Source of the DNA: Calliopum simillimum
Lineage: Eukaryota > Arthropoda > Insecta > Diptera > Lauxaniidae
NCBI GenBank assembly: GCA_951812925.1
Contig: OX638368.1
Span: forward strand, 23,499,187 to 23,563,186
DNA length: 64,000 nucleotides
Reading direction: 5' to 3'
Position 1 is the stretch's first letter. Each line of letters starts with the position of its first letter. Below the pieces are notes generated by a model. That model worked only from the letters and a program-made list of their open reading frames with translations, was not told the DNA's origin and searched no databases. The position numbers and the translations under genes are program-made. This document shows positions 44,709 to 57,175 of this stretch, piece by piece.

Positions 44709-45479
44709 TTCGAAAATTTTTTATTTTCAATAAATTGACGCGCAAATGCTTTTGGTTACTTGTTGACAATAGAATGAACTAACATCATGCCAATTTTTAG
44801 ACAGCTGTCATGTTCCATCTGTCAGATAAGTCTATCTGAAGTTGGTAACAGTTCGAATCACGTTTTCAATTTAGAGATATATAATAATTAATTGAATTAT
44901 TATATATTTATATATATATATTATTTCTTGTTTATATAAATTATACATTAATATATAAATTATGTAGATGAATTTTCTCCATGATTCTAGTAGCTTGGTG
45001 CACTCTGTTTAGTTTTCTGTCAACTATAGATTTTTGGGAAATTTTTGGTTTTGATTTTAAGGCCGTTTTTTTTTAAGTCACCTACTATTCTACAGAGGTC
45101 CAAGTATTACAAAAAAATGAAAAAGGTAGAAGATGATAGTTTCAGTAGCATACCATTACGAACATACTACGATGTTCCAGCACTTTAGAAAAGCATTGTT
45201 ACAATCAAGAAATCCAAATCAACTCAACGATTTAAATGGTTGAACGTTTGTTATTGAACAGAATCACACAGGCCTAACGTCCAGTCCTTAGCACTGATGA
45301 GATCTGAACTCATATGATAAAGTTGACTAAAAAGAAAGTTAAAAGCAGTGAAATACCAATGTTTAAAGTATGAATAATCTGTAAGCATTGGTCCAATCTG
45401 GCAATTCTTTTGTTGTTGAAGGTAGTTGACATCTCTGCGAATCATAAACAATTTGTACCCATTGAAATTTCTTCATTAT
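44709..45479. other. Unassigned AT-rich DNA
   Basis: TATATA-rich stretch at 44877-44965. No gene is recognised. Confidence 0.35.
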
Positions 45480-46206
45480 TCAATTGTTTTAACGTGACTA
45501 AAATGAGTACAAAATCGGAAAAGTTACATTTTACTTTATTTCTTCGAACAGCACTATGCGGCCGCGAAGGCTCACAAAAAAAATTTTGCACATTATGGAG
45601 AAAGTACTTTATCGGAAAACACAGTTGGAAAATGGTATGATCGATTTCGCTCTGCAAATTTTGTTGTAAAAAACGCATCTAAATCTGGTCGACCATGCAC
45701 TTACAAGAAGAACGAAATTCTTGAAATGGTGGGGGAAGGCCGACACATAACCAGTCGCGAGATAATCTTAGTAAAAAAATGTTACTAACCGCATTTCAGT
45801 ATGTGAATATCTTCTGAATCAGAATGGTGACAATGGATCGTTTGATAATTATGTGCTAAAAGATCATAATCAAAACGCCCAAACTATCGTAAAGCCGGTA
45901 CTGACGCCAAGGAAGGTTTTGCTAAGTATTTGGTGTGATTGCAAGAATCCTGTGTACTATGAGCGGCTTCCGCGTGTCCAAACGATTAATTCGGAACTGT
46001 ACTGTCTACAATTAACAAGATTGAATGAAGCGCTCAAGGAAAAACGTTCGGAATTAGTCAACAGAAAGGGCGTCGACTTTCATTTCGACAACGCCAGACT
46101 ACATACTTCTTCGGTGACCCACCAAAAACTGACGGAGCTTGCCTGGGAAGTTTTAATGCATTTACCATACAGCCCAGACCTTGATTTGAAATTGAGAGGA
46201 TTGTAA
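45480..46206 (+). pseudogene. Decayed DD34D mariner transposase
   Basis: Pieces of the N-terminal region are visible (about 45500-45790; SKSGRPCTYKKNEILEMVGE). The catalytic region is in the open segment from 45853: VLLSIWCDCKNPVYYERLPR, TINSELYCLQLTRLNEALKE, VDFHFDNARLHTSSVTHQKL (second Asp) and MHLPYSPDLD at the third. The family's LAPSD is changed to a frameshifted LDLKLRGL, so the third Asp is lost. Multiple frameshifts are present. No inverted ends were found. Confidence 0.75.
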
Positions 46207-46269
46207 AAAGATCTTATCCATGTTTTTCGAGTAAAAACCCCAGAAATTCTTTTATGTTTTTTTATGCAC

Positions 46270-46376
46270 TTTTCGTCGCTGAACTCGAATCCGAAATCAA
46301 ATTTGGTCTATAAAATCAGAATTTGGAGATATCCTTGCTGTAATGTACAAAAGTCGCTGTTTTGAGGCATACAAGT
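46270..46376. repeat. About 100-bp repeat, second copy at 47275-47371
   Basis: GAATCCGAAATCAAATTTGG, GAGATATCCTTG and GCTGTTTTGAGGCATA occur here and, with changes, at 47275-47371. The copy here is followed directly by the next MITE. Confidence 0.55.
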
Positions 46377-46750
46377 CTGTTCCGTAATCCGTGTTGTTTC
46401 AATTAGTTTTCATTTCGGAAGCTTTTTGATGAAAATGTTAAGTCACACGATGAAAAGTATTAGAATCTATTTTGTGGAGAATTATAGGCTCTACGAATAA
46501 TATTTATTTGTACTAACGAAAAGGCAACCGTTTAGAAAACATTAGATAAAATCGAATTTTTCGGCTTCTTGCAGTTTTTTAAGAATATTTCCTAAAAGGT
46601 TACTTTTTCGTAAATGCAAATCAATATAATTTGTAGAAGCTGTAATTCTCCACAAAAGAGATTCTGACACTTTTTATCGTTCAACTCACCGTTTTTATCA
46701 AAAAACCTTTCAAATGAATACTAATTGAAATTACACGGATTTCGGAACAG
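46377..46750. mobile_element. 374-bp MITE
   Basis: The inverted ends CTGTTCCGTAATCCGTG and CACGGATTTCGGAACAG have pairing that continues over TTTCAATTAGTTTTCATTT. A fragment of the family is at 29047-29146. No clear target duplication. Confidence 0.7.
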
Positions 46751-46782
46751 GCCTTACAGTGTAAATCAAGGATGTAAGTGTA

Positions 46783-47001
46783 GGCTCGCCTACAACAAAC
46801 ACAATATTTCAATTATTTAAAAAATATTTTGGAATTACAACACCCATGAAAAATTTACTGAAATGACTGATGACTCACTACTTCGAATCATCTTTGAGTT
46901 AGATTCTTGTTTGTATTAAAAAAAAAAACAATTTTTCATGGGTGTTGCAGTTCCGAGAAATTTTTAAAATATTGAAATATTGTGTTTGTTGTAGATGAGC
47001 C
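46783..47001. mobile_element. 219-bp foldback element
   Basis: Inverted arms GGCTCGCCTACAACAAACAC and TTTGTTGTAGATGAGCC continue over AAAAATATTTTGGAATT and the CCCATGAAAAAT blocks, so most of the element is self-complementary. Confidence 0.65.
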
Positions 47002-48601
47002 AAAATTCTACGCTGACTGCGCTGGCTCAGTGATTTTGAAAAGCTGAAACCCTTGGTGTCAATCATTTCTGTAAATGGCATTGTCTAGCCATAATCTTGG
47101 CCTTAAAACTTTATGTTTCAACTTTTAAAATTGGATCCTTACTTTTCATGTTATCATCTATTGTAATAAATATAAATCAACCCTGTACAAAGGACTAAAT
47201 TATATTTGTTTGGAGTAAGAATACTTTAAAAAGTAAAAAATACTGGGATGTTGCATATGTTTTTCATATAATTTTCTCAGTTGAATTGAATCTGAAATCA
47301 GATTTGGTCTTTTAGGTCAGAACTTTGAGATATCCTTGTTTCAAAGTGCAAAACTTGCTGTTTTCAGGCATATGATTATTAAATTGGTAAAAATGAGAAA
47401 GTAACTCATCGCCGAGATGTGGGCGTATTTTGAGAACGTTCGGAGAACTGTACATTTATCGCTCAAAGGGGACTATGTTGAGAACTAAAGAAATTAATTT
47501 CAAATAATGAAGTCTTCACTTCTAACATGGGTACTTTTTGATTCGCCCTCGTATAGGTATGTATACATATACATAAATTGAATTGTTTGTTCCACTGTTA
47601 TCAATGTAATGCAATTTCAAAAGTGAGTTCCCCGCTGTTGCTGCTGCTTCTTTATTACTGCTCTTGCTTGGTTTTTTTTTTTTTTTTAAATGTGCACGTG
47701 CTATAGAAAAAAGCTTCCCCCTTATCGAAAACGCGTACGTACGAACAGCGTGAAAACTAGTTGAACTGTACTTGGGCAAAGGTTCTTTCTTTTCGCTTTA
47801 GTTAATATTGCAGCTCAACCCCATTTCTTTTGTGAATTTCGAGTTTCAATTCTCTAAATATGTGTGTCAAATTATATGAAAAAGACGATTCCAAAGATTT
47901 ACAAAGAAGGGGCACTGAAAAATGACTAACGAACGAACAGTAAGAACAATAAAAAGAAAAACAATTTTAGTAAACTTTTCTGTTTTGAGTAAAACAATTT
48001 AGTACATCATATAAGATTTTATTAACGTGTGCCCGTATATATATAAGTGCTATATAGAGTATAGATAAGAGTTGAAAGTACGATTTCATGGTCATCAACA
48101 ATTAACAATCTCAAACGAAATAAAAAGCAAATTTACAAAAAATAAATAAATACCTACTGCTCACATGTTTATTACGAGAAAATTAAAATCTGTTAAGAAT
48201 TTTGATATTTTAGAATAATTCTTTTGTATAAAACATTATGTTCGAAGAACGGGAGTACCTCTCGATTGGTGGTATTTTATTAATTTTTTGGAAATCCCAA
48301 ATGATTTTTCAGAACTGTATGATATTTTCTTTAAAGGCCTACCAGCAGGACTGTAAAGAATGTGAACTAAGAAACGTAAAATTTCTGATGTAAGAGCTAC
48401 AGAGATTCTACTTCCAATATAAGAAGAAATTTGGTTTGTCATACACATGCAAAATCCCTTGCGACTATTTTCTAATAGTTTCAAACGTTACAAATCATAT
48501 ATGTACTATTTCAGGACATCTGGATGCAATTAAACTTTTAAAGAAGTTATATATGTCAAGTTTAAAATTTAATCCCGACCTAAAAATTAGGTTTTTCGTG
48601 A
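47002..48601. other. Unassigned AT-rich DNA
   Basis: Apart from the repeat copy at 47275-47371, nothing is recognised; short frames show no domain. Confidence 0.35.
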
Positions 48602-48912
48602 TATACGACCACGACCACTAATGGAAGGTAGGTGTAAAAATAGAATATTAGTAGGCCACGAGTAGTACGATATTTAATGGAAAGTAAGTGTAGAAATAGA
48701 ATATTACTAGACCACGAATAGTACGACCACTAATGGAAAGTAGGTGTAAAAATAGAATATTAGTAGGCCACGAGTAGTATGACCACTAATGGAAAGTTGG
48801 TGTAGAAATAGAATATAAGTAGGCCACAATTGATAGGACCCCAAATGAAAATAGGCGAGAAAGCATAGGTATTAGAAGCCCATTAATGGTACGACCCTTA
48901 ATGAAAATAGCA
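48602..48912. repeat. Minisatellite of about 60 bp, five units
   Basis: Units contain CGACCACTAATGGAAAGTAG, GTGTAAAAATAGAATATTAG and AGGCCACGAGTAGTA with scattered substitutions, the last units being more diverged. Confidence 0.85.
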
Positions 48913-48957
48913 AAGCTGAGTTAGTCAAGCTCTTGCTGCTGTGAGTGCTCCGACTTG

Positions 48958-50150
48958 TTAGAAATGGAGTACACTACATTTGTGATAAAGACCATTAGAA
49001 AGGCATTTGTGTATAGATTTCCACATTTTAATGTGTTGCCTTTAATCCAGGTAAAATTAAATACAATTTTTTCAATATAAGCATTAACAAACTACGCGTT
49101 AAACAGAGTTGAAAATAGGATGAAGCACAAAAAGAAAAGCCAATAGATAAGCATGACGCCATGTTTATACCCTACACCCAGGGTATATTCACTTTGTCCT
49201 TACGTTTGTAATGCAGAGAAGGAGGCGTGGCAGATATAAAAAAATATACATATTCTTGATCCGCGTCATCTCCTGAGTCGATATAGCAATGTCCGTCTGT
49301 CTGGCTGGCTGGCTGGGTAACGGCTGTGTGTGAAAATACATTTTTTGGGAATACTGACCGAGATAATTCAATAATATTTCTTATACTGCCTCCGTCGTCA
49401 AAGTTAGATCGGGGGATTGAAAATGAGAAAAATCGTTCAACAAACACGCCTACCGCCCATATAATGCAACCAGAATGCACATAAATACTATGAATCAAAA
49501 GCGCAAGCTCTGAGAAAAAACTGGGCAAATTTGAACGAGAGGGCGTGGCACCTCCTATAGAAGCAAAAGCTTCAAAACGCTATTCTAAACGCGTTTTTTG
49601 AGATAATCGAACCAAATTTGACTCAGACTCTCAAAATTATAAAAGCAAGCTCTCAATAAAAATTGGGTGAAATCAGACAAGGGTGCGTGAAACCTCCCAT
49701 ATAAGCAAAAGTTTCAAAATGCTATACTGAAAGCGTTTTTTGAGATAATCCAACTAAATTTCACTCAAATACTAAAAACTATAAATGCACGCTCTAAACT
49801 AAAACTAGATGAACTCGGACAAGAGGGCGTAAGCAAATGTTTCAAAACGTTTTTTGAGATAATCCATCCAATCCCTCAGCTACTAAGAACTATAAATGCA
49901 AGCTCTGAGCAAAAACTGGGTAAACTCGGACAAGAGGGCGTAGCACCTCACATATAAGCAAAATTTTCAAAATATTGCAGTTACACCCTTACTAGTTTTA
50001 TTTTGTTTACGTTTCGCTTTACAATGCACCACGCATGACAAATGAGCATTTCTGTTTAGTGCCAAATAGCAAAAAAAGTACTAAAAGTGTCTTAAAAAGT
50101 ACCAAAACTATATAATTTATTTGTGGTCGAATTTTGATCACTGAGCAATG
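48958..50150 (-). repeat. Family X copy with an 0.84-kb insertion
   Basis: 48958-49155 matches the right half of family X inversely (GTTAGAAATGGAGTACACTA, GATGAAGCACAAAAAGAAAA). 50000-50150 matches the left half (TTTGTGGTCGAATTTTGATC). The segment between is the repeat described next. Confidence 0.65.
49160..49985. repeat. Repeat with GAGTCGAT(n)ATGTCCGTCTGTC motif and 135-bp tandem units
   Basis: The left part has TCTCCTGAGTCGATATAGC and AATGTCCGTCTGTCTGGC, a motif widespread in fly repeats. From about 49520 to 49970 about four diverged units of some 135 bp follow, each with GAGGGCGT, AAACGCTAT, TTTTTTGAGATAATC and AAGCTCT. No coding sequence is visible. Confidence 0.6.
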
Positions 50151-51270
50151 CAAGTCACCTGAAAAAAAGTAATAGAGAGCGATTCTACTGCTAGATTCGG
50201 TTTTAGCATCGAAAACTTAGCATTTAAAACTAAAATTTAAAAGATAGTATTTTGTACTGGTTAAAAATAAAACCCTGATTGGTTAAATTTTTAACCACTC
50301 ACAACAATAACTGTCAACTGTCTATCTCTTACGATATCTTGCAGTGCATTCGAGAAGAATAATAAACATAAGCGAATAAATTGCGGCTTTTTTCGCGCCA
50401 ATTTTTGTTTTCAGCAAAACTACTTCACTCGTCTTCAAAAACAAGTTTCGCTCTTAAAGCAACGTATTATCTCTGTTTAGTTTAATGCAGAAGTTGCATT
50501 TCCACATTAATTTCTCATGGTTAAGGTGAAGGCAAAATAGTGGATACGCGTTTTTGGGTTTCTTTTATGTTTTGATATGCAGCTTCTTTGTGAGAAGCAA
50601 AAACCAAATAAACAACAATAACACACCAAAACGAAATAATGCAGCATATGCACAGCCATATGTAAGTACAATCGATACATCTAAACAAAATCTCTTAGTC
50701 AGCGTTAGCCCTTAAAACTTGGCGTTGTTTATCTCAAAGTACACATATTTTGAGCGATATCTGTACAGTTTTGCAAGGAATATTGTTGAATTTATTTTTA
50801 TATACATATGTCATTATTTAAGCTTGTTGTTATGTAGCATGTACAAGAAAATGTGCGAATAAAGTCTCAAATCAGCTCACTAAATTCAGCCCTTTCAAAA
50901 TATCATTAAAGAGGTAATATTACTTTATTGCAAATCTAAAGGGCATAGGTATTGAGAAAAAGCTAATGATACATTTTATGAGTAGTTTCTTCGGCAAATT
51001 TCATTTTATTTCCTGAAAAAGCTTTATCATGACACCACCCTTTACATATATGCCAAATCTCATCTATATGTATCGAATAGTTTTCGAGATATGTCGAATT
51101 TCATTTTTGGAGAGATAAAACTTTCGAGAGGTTGCATATTACAAAAGCTTATGCAAAAAGTATAGCCAAAATAAATTCAAATGCAGTCTGTGCCACTAAA
51201 GTAATTGCACGAACCAGATAGTATGAGGTGAGTTTAGCATGTGTTGGTAAAGCTCTTTCCTTTGGCGACT
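50151..51270. other. Unassigned DNA
   Basis: No gene or element ends are recognised. Confidence 0.3.
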
Positions 51271-51615
51271 CTAAATACGAAGCATAAAATTGTGAAAAAC
51301 TATCAAGACAGATCCAATATATGTACCTGTTTTGATTGCGTTGGGGAAAAATGAATTGTCTCTAACAAATGGAATATTTGCGATGATTTTGGGTAATTTC
51401 AGCAACGCATTTTTCCAGATGACTTTTAGTCTACTATGTTCTTTACTGCCTTGTGAATTCAACTCAGGGGTTTCGCGGCAAACTTTCACAAGTACAAGTG
51501 TAGTTTCTAGAGAATCGATCATATGCACTCTATGTATAGGCATCTGTTTGCATTTTCGGTGTATGTCATCGTTTAAGATAGTGTGAGGCCACCAAGCTTT
51601 TAGTGTGCTTCTCAC
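51271..51615 (-). CDS. Unrecognised 114-codon open frame
   Basis: Reads MRSTLKAWWPHTILNDDIHR and later HSRLKVIWKNALLKLPKIIA. Composition is balanced and could be protein coding, for instance an exon or transposon piece, but I know no matching family and no splice sites stand out. Confidence 0.2.
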   Translation of the reverse strand: MRSTLKAWWPHTILNDDIHRKCKQMPIHRVHMIDSLETTLVLVKVCRETPELNSQGSKEHSRLKVIWKNALLKLPKIIANIPFVRDNSFFPNAIKTGTYIGSVLIVFHNFMLRI

Positions 51616-51734
51616 CTTGCTACTTTTGCATTAGTTAGTCAATAAAAAGCCATGTTTCGCGTTAGATTTGAATTGAAAATGTAAACTTTAATTTTTGTGG
51701 AAATAACGAAATGCGACCATTACATTATAATAGA

Positions 51735-53460
51735 CCAGATTAGTAGAGGGTTAGGATCCAGTCATCGAAATCACCGTGGTCTATAATGCCTATTGTTAGA
51801 ATCCTAATATGGCTCAATTAGCCACTGAAAAAACGGAGTCGCTTATCCTTACCAAACAGCACATACCTTTGGAAATTCCGATGAGTACAATCTCGGAAAC
51901 GTACCTAACGAAAAAAGTAGTTAAATATCTGAGTTTCGGGTTGGACTCAAAGCTAACCTACTGGACGCAGAATCAGCATGCGGCTACTGAAGCAGGTCAA
52001 GCGACAGCATCATTGTCAAGATTAATGGCAAACATACATATTTGGACCAACTGCCAGCAAACGAAAGCTTTTGATGGCCACTATCCAATCACTCTTGCTA
52101 TAAGGCTGTGGGGTATGGGCAGGCTCAGTTAAAAATAACAATTTTCGAAAAACCCTGAGTTCGGTGCAAGAAACAGCAGCACTATACATAGCGTCGTCGT
52201 ACTACACTGTGTCACAGGGTGCGGTAATTAACTGAACGATACCAATAGACTTCCTGATCCTGAAACGTCAAAGACTGTAGACGCGGAAGAACCAACTAGT
52301 ATACCATATATCAGGGCTCACACATTAAAAAGCTGCCAAGAGGGATGGCAAAATGAAAGCTTCAGGCGCTGGACAGCGCTGCTAATACCCCAGTTGAACA
52401 CCTGGTTAGACACGAAGGTTGCCAAGGTAAATTATAACATTACGCTGCTGCTATCAGCACATGGATATTTTCAGAAATTCCTAAACAAGATAGCAAAAAA
52501 AGATAGATCAGACTGTATATATGGTGGCGCAGAACACGACGATGCGGAACATACGTTCTTCAATTACAGAAATTGGGCGGAGAGAAGACGGAAACATCAT
52601 ACAACCTATGCTGATATGCGAAGAAAATTGGTTATTAAATAGACGATACGTAAAGAGCGTATTTCACTTAAAGAAGAGAGCTTAAAGAAGCGAGACCTTG
52701 ATGTTTATCAAGCTGCCAGAAGTCAAGAAATCCTTTGATATGCATCGTCTTGCTTAGCCGTTAGCCCACTTAATTTTTTCTTTGGTGGGGGTTTCGATAC
52801 TAGGCCCTGTTCGCCTTGGCAGAGACTAAATGGGTTTCAAACCATGACAACTTTCGTCCCTGTTCGCAGTCGTTAGGACCTCTTTCGTCGTCGGCTAAGG
52901 CCCAAGTTCTCAAACGATTTTTTTCCTCCCAGTTTCCCGAAGCACTACTCAGCCGCTGTCTCTTACAGGAGAAATATAGCGGAAACCCAAAGTAGGCAAA
53001 TTAAGAGTAAGCATTAAATGCCTTAAAGGGAACCCCTTTGATGCAATACCAGGGGGAAGGTATTTCCGATGAAGAGAAGGTGTTTTAGTCGGTATTACGT
53101 TTAGGAGAGTCCAACGGTGACGATCGGGCCTAAGAGCGCAATGCTTTTTCACACCTCATCAAAAAAAAAAAAAAAAAATGACAACTAGAAATCAGTCCAT
53201 AGGCGCATGGCATTATCGAATGTCATAATGTCTACTGGAGGTATGTGACGGAAAAGTAGCGAAGTCTGTGTCTTGCTAGACTGTCACAGTAACATAAATA
53301 TATTCTGTTGTTTTCTCTTCATCATTTCCAAATCTAAAGAAGGCATCCTGGACAAGTCCCAAGTTGGCGAGATGTTGACACTGCTCAAGGGGTCATCATT
53401 GTTAATAATACTTCTCCTGGACTAAAAATTGACGTTTTCAAATTTGGCTGTCACTATTAT
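51735..53460 (-). mobile_element. 3' fragment of a LINE (family L), split by another LINE
   Basis: 51735-51817 (GATCCAGTC(n)CACCGTGG(n)TATAATGCC) and 53180-53460 (AATCAGTCCATAGGCGCATG, GTGTCTTGCTAGACTGTCAC) together match continuous sequence in the copies at 56025-56300 and 58840-59260. The plus-strand LINE sits between them. Confidence 0.65.
51818..53178 (+). mobile_element. 5'-truncated R1-like LINE with poly(A) tail
   Basis: The open part at 51809-52132 matches the end of a non-LTR reverse transcriptase (EKTESLILTK, VVKYLSFGLDSKLTYW, ASLSRLMANI). Decayed frames follow, with a C-terminal segment LIPQLNTWLDTKVAKVNYNI, GYFQKF and AEHDDAEHTFFNYRNWAERR (52380-52590), the region of the Cys-His motif in R1-clade elements. 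A GC-richer 3' UTR ends in an A tract at about 53161-53178. The 5' part is missing and stops are frequent, so it is inactive. Confidence 0.7.
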
Positions 53461-53569
53461 CGAACTTTCATCTAAAAATGGCTGCTAAGCTTTGGACGAT
53501 GTTAGGCAAATACATACTTTGAACAAAATAGTCTGTAGGAGAAATGTCAAAAAAATAAATTGAAATCCC

Positions 53570-53945
53570 GACCGGAAATTGAAGGTGAGCGAGCTAGCAG
53601 ATGCCACAAAAATTAGTACTGAGCGCACACGTCATATTTCTGCACATGCAAAAATTATTCTTCCGCTGGGTGCCGCGCTTGCTGACTCTGGACCAAAAAC
53701 ACGAACGCACTTTAGAAGCGAGTTTGGCCATACTGATGCGGAATCGGGTCGACGATTGGCTAAAATCAACGATGTAGGGCTCGAATTGCTTCCCCATCCA
53801 CCTTATTCACCCGATTTGGCTCCCTCGCACTATTATCTCTTCCCAAACCTCAAAAGATGGTTCATCACGCCGCGGAAAATTACTTTTCGGACAGTATCAA
53901 AAAGTTTGAAAATCGCTGTACCTAAACGGAGGCTTCATTGATTAA
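53570..53945 (+). pseudogene. Relic of a mariner transposase
   Basis: The only clear part is LELLPHPPYSPDLAPSHYYL followed by FPNLKRWF (about 53780-53865), the region around the third catalytic position. The final Asp of LAPSD is His here. The upstream sequence is internally deleted (SGPKTRTHFRSEFG and similar). No ends are found. Confidence 0.7.
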
Positions 53946-55371
53946 AATAAAAAAAATTTTTTAACGAAACATTTTTTCATTCCCAAGGAAGTACTTTCAC
54001 CCCACTTGTGATGAATTCAAATTTCAGGAAGACTTAAGAAAGAAACTCATACGGTTACAATGTATCATAACAATATGAATTTATTCAAATTAATATGAAA
54101 ATTTGGCTTTATGGTCTCGCTAAGAAGAGTTAAGGGAGAAGTTGAAAATGAAAATCCTTTTCTTAGTTTATTTTTCTTAAGATCGTCAACATAGTCATTA
54201 AAAAAAAATAATTGTAATAAACATTTAAGCTCACAGTTAAATTGCTTATCAAGAAAGTATAGAAAATTAATTTTCTGTGGGATACCATATGCAACTAATG
54301 CTGAATCAATGATTGCATCTTCAATGCATTCTCTTTTCACAGTAAAAAAGTAAGGACCCTTTGCATATGAAAAACTTCTTTATAATTCACATATTTACAT
54401 TTCTATTGATATGAATTGTTTTCATTCTGGCTAGGGGATAATAGTGCTTAGGAACTCAGTGCTATGCGAGGTGGAAACTTCGATAGAAGCTGCTGAGTAT
54501 TAAAGTTGAACTACACAAGGCAACCGAAAATTTTGTGTTGATTCGGAAAAAATATTTTTCACTTAGAGTTAGTAAAACTTTAAAGCTGGAGTTTCAAGTC
54601 AGTCAGTGTGCTTGAGAGTTAGAATTCTAACATGATGAACTGTCAAATTACTCATTAAGCTGATTGTCTGTAATTCTAGTTTAAATGGCTTTTAGAAAAC
54701 CATATGCTAACTTCTTTCTTTTTACTAAATGATAACATTTAAAGTTTTTTCTTTGCATACATTCCAAACTATTTATTATTATTGTCAAATTTTGCCTTTA
54801 TTCTATATACACATAAAACTTGTCATAATTCGCTAGGGTTTCTTTTGTTAATCTTCTTTAAAACTACAAAAAATCCAAAACTAAAGACTTCCAAAAGAAT
54901 ACAAACAAAAACATCAAACTTAATACCAAAATACATATGTACAGCAACTGCTTTTGTTTTCATTACTTGCTATCCTACCGTTCATAATTCGTTTGTCCTA
55001 TTCGGTGACTATCCGTTCCAATGCTTTGAGGGTTCCCTTAGCCGCACCACCAAAATCGTGTCTTAAAGCAAACTTAAAGTTTCATTGAATAAATGAACAA
55101 ATGTAAGACTGAATGATTGAATAAAAATGAATGAACAAATATATCGTAAAATATTTTTCTATATACCCTCGTATATCTGTAGTAAATAGATTAAATAATG
55201 TAAAAACAATCATAAATAAAAAATACGCCAAAAACCTAGCTTTATGATTTAAATGATTTATGTTTTGGCCTCTATGTGCTTTTCTATTCGTACAGTGGGA
55301 TATTCTCTCAAATTTGAATTTTTTCGGATATTATTCACAATGGGAAATAATGTCACTTAAAGGTTTTCCAC
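53946..55371. other. Unassigned AT-rich DNA
   Basis: A 91-codon minus frame (54065-54340; MKRECIEDAIIDSALVAYGI) is the most protein-like item but matches no family I know. Nothing else is supported. Confidence 0.3.
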
Positions 55372-55690
55372 TTCCAGTCAAACCTTTTTCAAATCAAATT
55401 AATCTTAACTACATTCAAATTAACCCTTTTGCAAATCGAAATGAAACTTTTTATAATTTAATTAAACTTTTTTTAAATCAAATTAAACCTTTTCGAAATC
55501 AAGTTAAACCTTTTCCAAATCAAATTAAATTTTTTTCAAATCAATCCAATCCAAAATTTTGAATTGCAAAAGCTTAATTTTGATTTTTAAAAAGTTAATT
55601 TGAAAACCAAAGTTCAGTTTGATTTAAAAAAGGTTTAATTTGTTTTGGAGAAAGTTCAATATGATTTGTAAACAGATTTATTTGAATTGG
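55372..55690. repeat. About 25-bp tandem repeat followed by its inverse
   Basis: AAACCTTTTTCAAATCAAATT-like units repeat about eight times to 55550. After that, inverse units (AAAAAGGTTTAATTTG) run to about 55690, making a long imperfect palindrome. The plus strand is open and spells an (N)QIKPF periodic peptide, a by-product of the 25-bp period. Confidence 0.75.
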
Positions 55691-56024
55691 AAAATCTGTG
55701 TAAAATCTAAACCATTTGAAATACGTACACTTACGAGGGCCTGCACTGAAGAACTTTTGATAGCATCGACCAAAAAAAAAAAAAAACAACGATCGCTGGA
55801 AAAAGAACTTTGTGAATCGGAGAAATGTTGGAGAGATTTGAATTCACTTGCTAGTTACAGTGAACATTGTGAGCCATTGCTTCAAGGGGAGATTAAAGAC
55901 GGAAGAAGTAAAGCAGTATCGATATATTATATATGTATATTAAACTAAAAATCTCTTCCGATGTCCTCTCATATGCCAGAACATAGCTCCTTTCAAACTG
56001 TTAGTATTAGCTCAAAGAGCTAAA
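55691..56024. other. Unassigned DNA
   Basis: A 102-codon plus frame crosses it without a known domain. Nothing else. Confidence 0.3.
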
Positions 56025-57175
56025 ATTAGAAAAGGATTGGGATCCAGTCGCCAAATGTCACCGTGGCCTATAAAGCCTAGTGAGCTAACCCTGATAAGAC
56101 TTAATTAGAAGTCAGTCCATAGACGCCTCGCATTCATGAATGCCAGTATGGCCATTGGGAATAAGGCGCCCACCTCAGAAGTAGAGGGATACGCGATAAA
56201 AAAGAAACGAAGTGTCTTGCCAGACTGTCGCTGTGACAATGAATATGTTACAGAATCTACAAAATTCATTCTGGACTAGTCCCATGATAGAGATTCTGTA
56301 ACAGTCCCTATAACATTCCTGTTAAGCTTATGTAATTGTTTTGTACTTTGTTTGGAAACTCTTGACATGATTGATTTAACTTGTCTGTTCCCCAGAGGCT
56401 GTCGTCCCAGCCTTCTTGAACTTTCCTGTCCAGACAATTGTTTTGGTTAAATTTTATGAAACTCTAAGCTAAATTGTGTTGATGATTATTTCCAAGCAAG
56501 CTCATCTGCAGTTTCATTATCCTCAATTCCACTATGTCCAGGTACCCTAATGAGGTGAACCTTATTACGGGAGTCGAGTCTGATCAGTAGTTGATGGTAC
56601 TCCTAGCTAACATGGATGTCATTTGAAAAGAGTTGATGTCTAAAAGTCTTGCTTTGTTGCCTGATAGAATATAGATGCTTACTTTCGCCTAAAACATTGA
56701 GTTTTCTTGTATGCAACCTGACCCCCGCATACACTTGCCCAATACCTTATGCGTTTTGGAACCGTCTGTGTACCACAGATAGTAATGACATACGAATTGA
56801 GGTCGTTCCTTTTCCCAGGCATTTCTCTTGGGGGAATGTTACTTGGAAGTTGTGCAGAATGTTATATTTGGATACACAGTAATTGCTGATGTATATGGTA
56901 AGGTTCCAGTTGGTGTTCAGCTCCTACCCTTCGTTGGACTGTTTGATGATTCCAACTCTGCCTTTGTCCAGTAACATAAGATTAGCTATGAACCTCAGCG
57001 CTTCCTTGCTTATTTCTAGATGTAAAGGTGATATATCAAGCGCTATTTTCAAGGTATGACAAGGTAACTTCTGTACAACAACTGTAAACTTCTCAAAGCT
57101 TCTCAACACTGTCCCACTGTGAGGGTTTTCTAAATGCTGCTGTTTGATTATAAGTACATAAAACACAAATCTTTC
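56025..57175 (-). mobile_element. LINE family L fragment with RNase H domain
   Basis: On the minus strand LWYTDGSKT (about 56755-56780, first RNase H Asp) and VPGHSGIEDNETADELAW (about 56490-56550, with the Asp and His of the last motif) identify the RNase H domain of a Jockey/I/R1-type LINE. The part upstream (56924-57178) includes ISPLHLEISKEALRFIANLM, the linker that precedes RNase H in such elements. Downstream is the 3' UTR shared with 51735-53460 and 58840-59260. Frameshifts and stops are present, and the reverse transcriptase is missing. Confidence 0.75.

Noticed and set aside
48602..48912. CRISPR-like array
   Set aside because: Units of about 60 bp are continuous with no distinct spacers, and the genome is eukaryotic; it is a minisatellite.
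55260..55562. 100-codon frame with repeated NQIKPF
   Set aside because: Periodicity comes from the 25-bp AT-rich tandem repeat.
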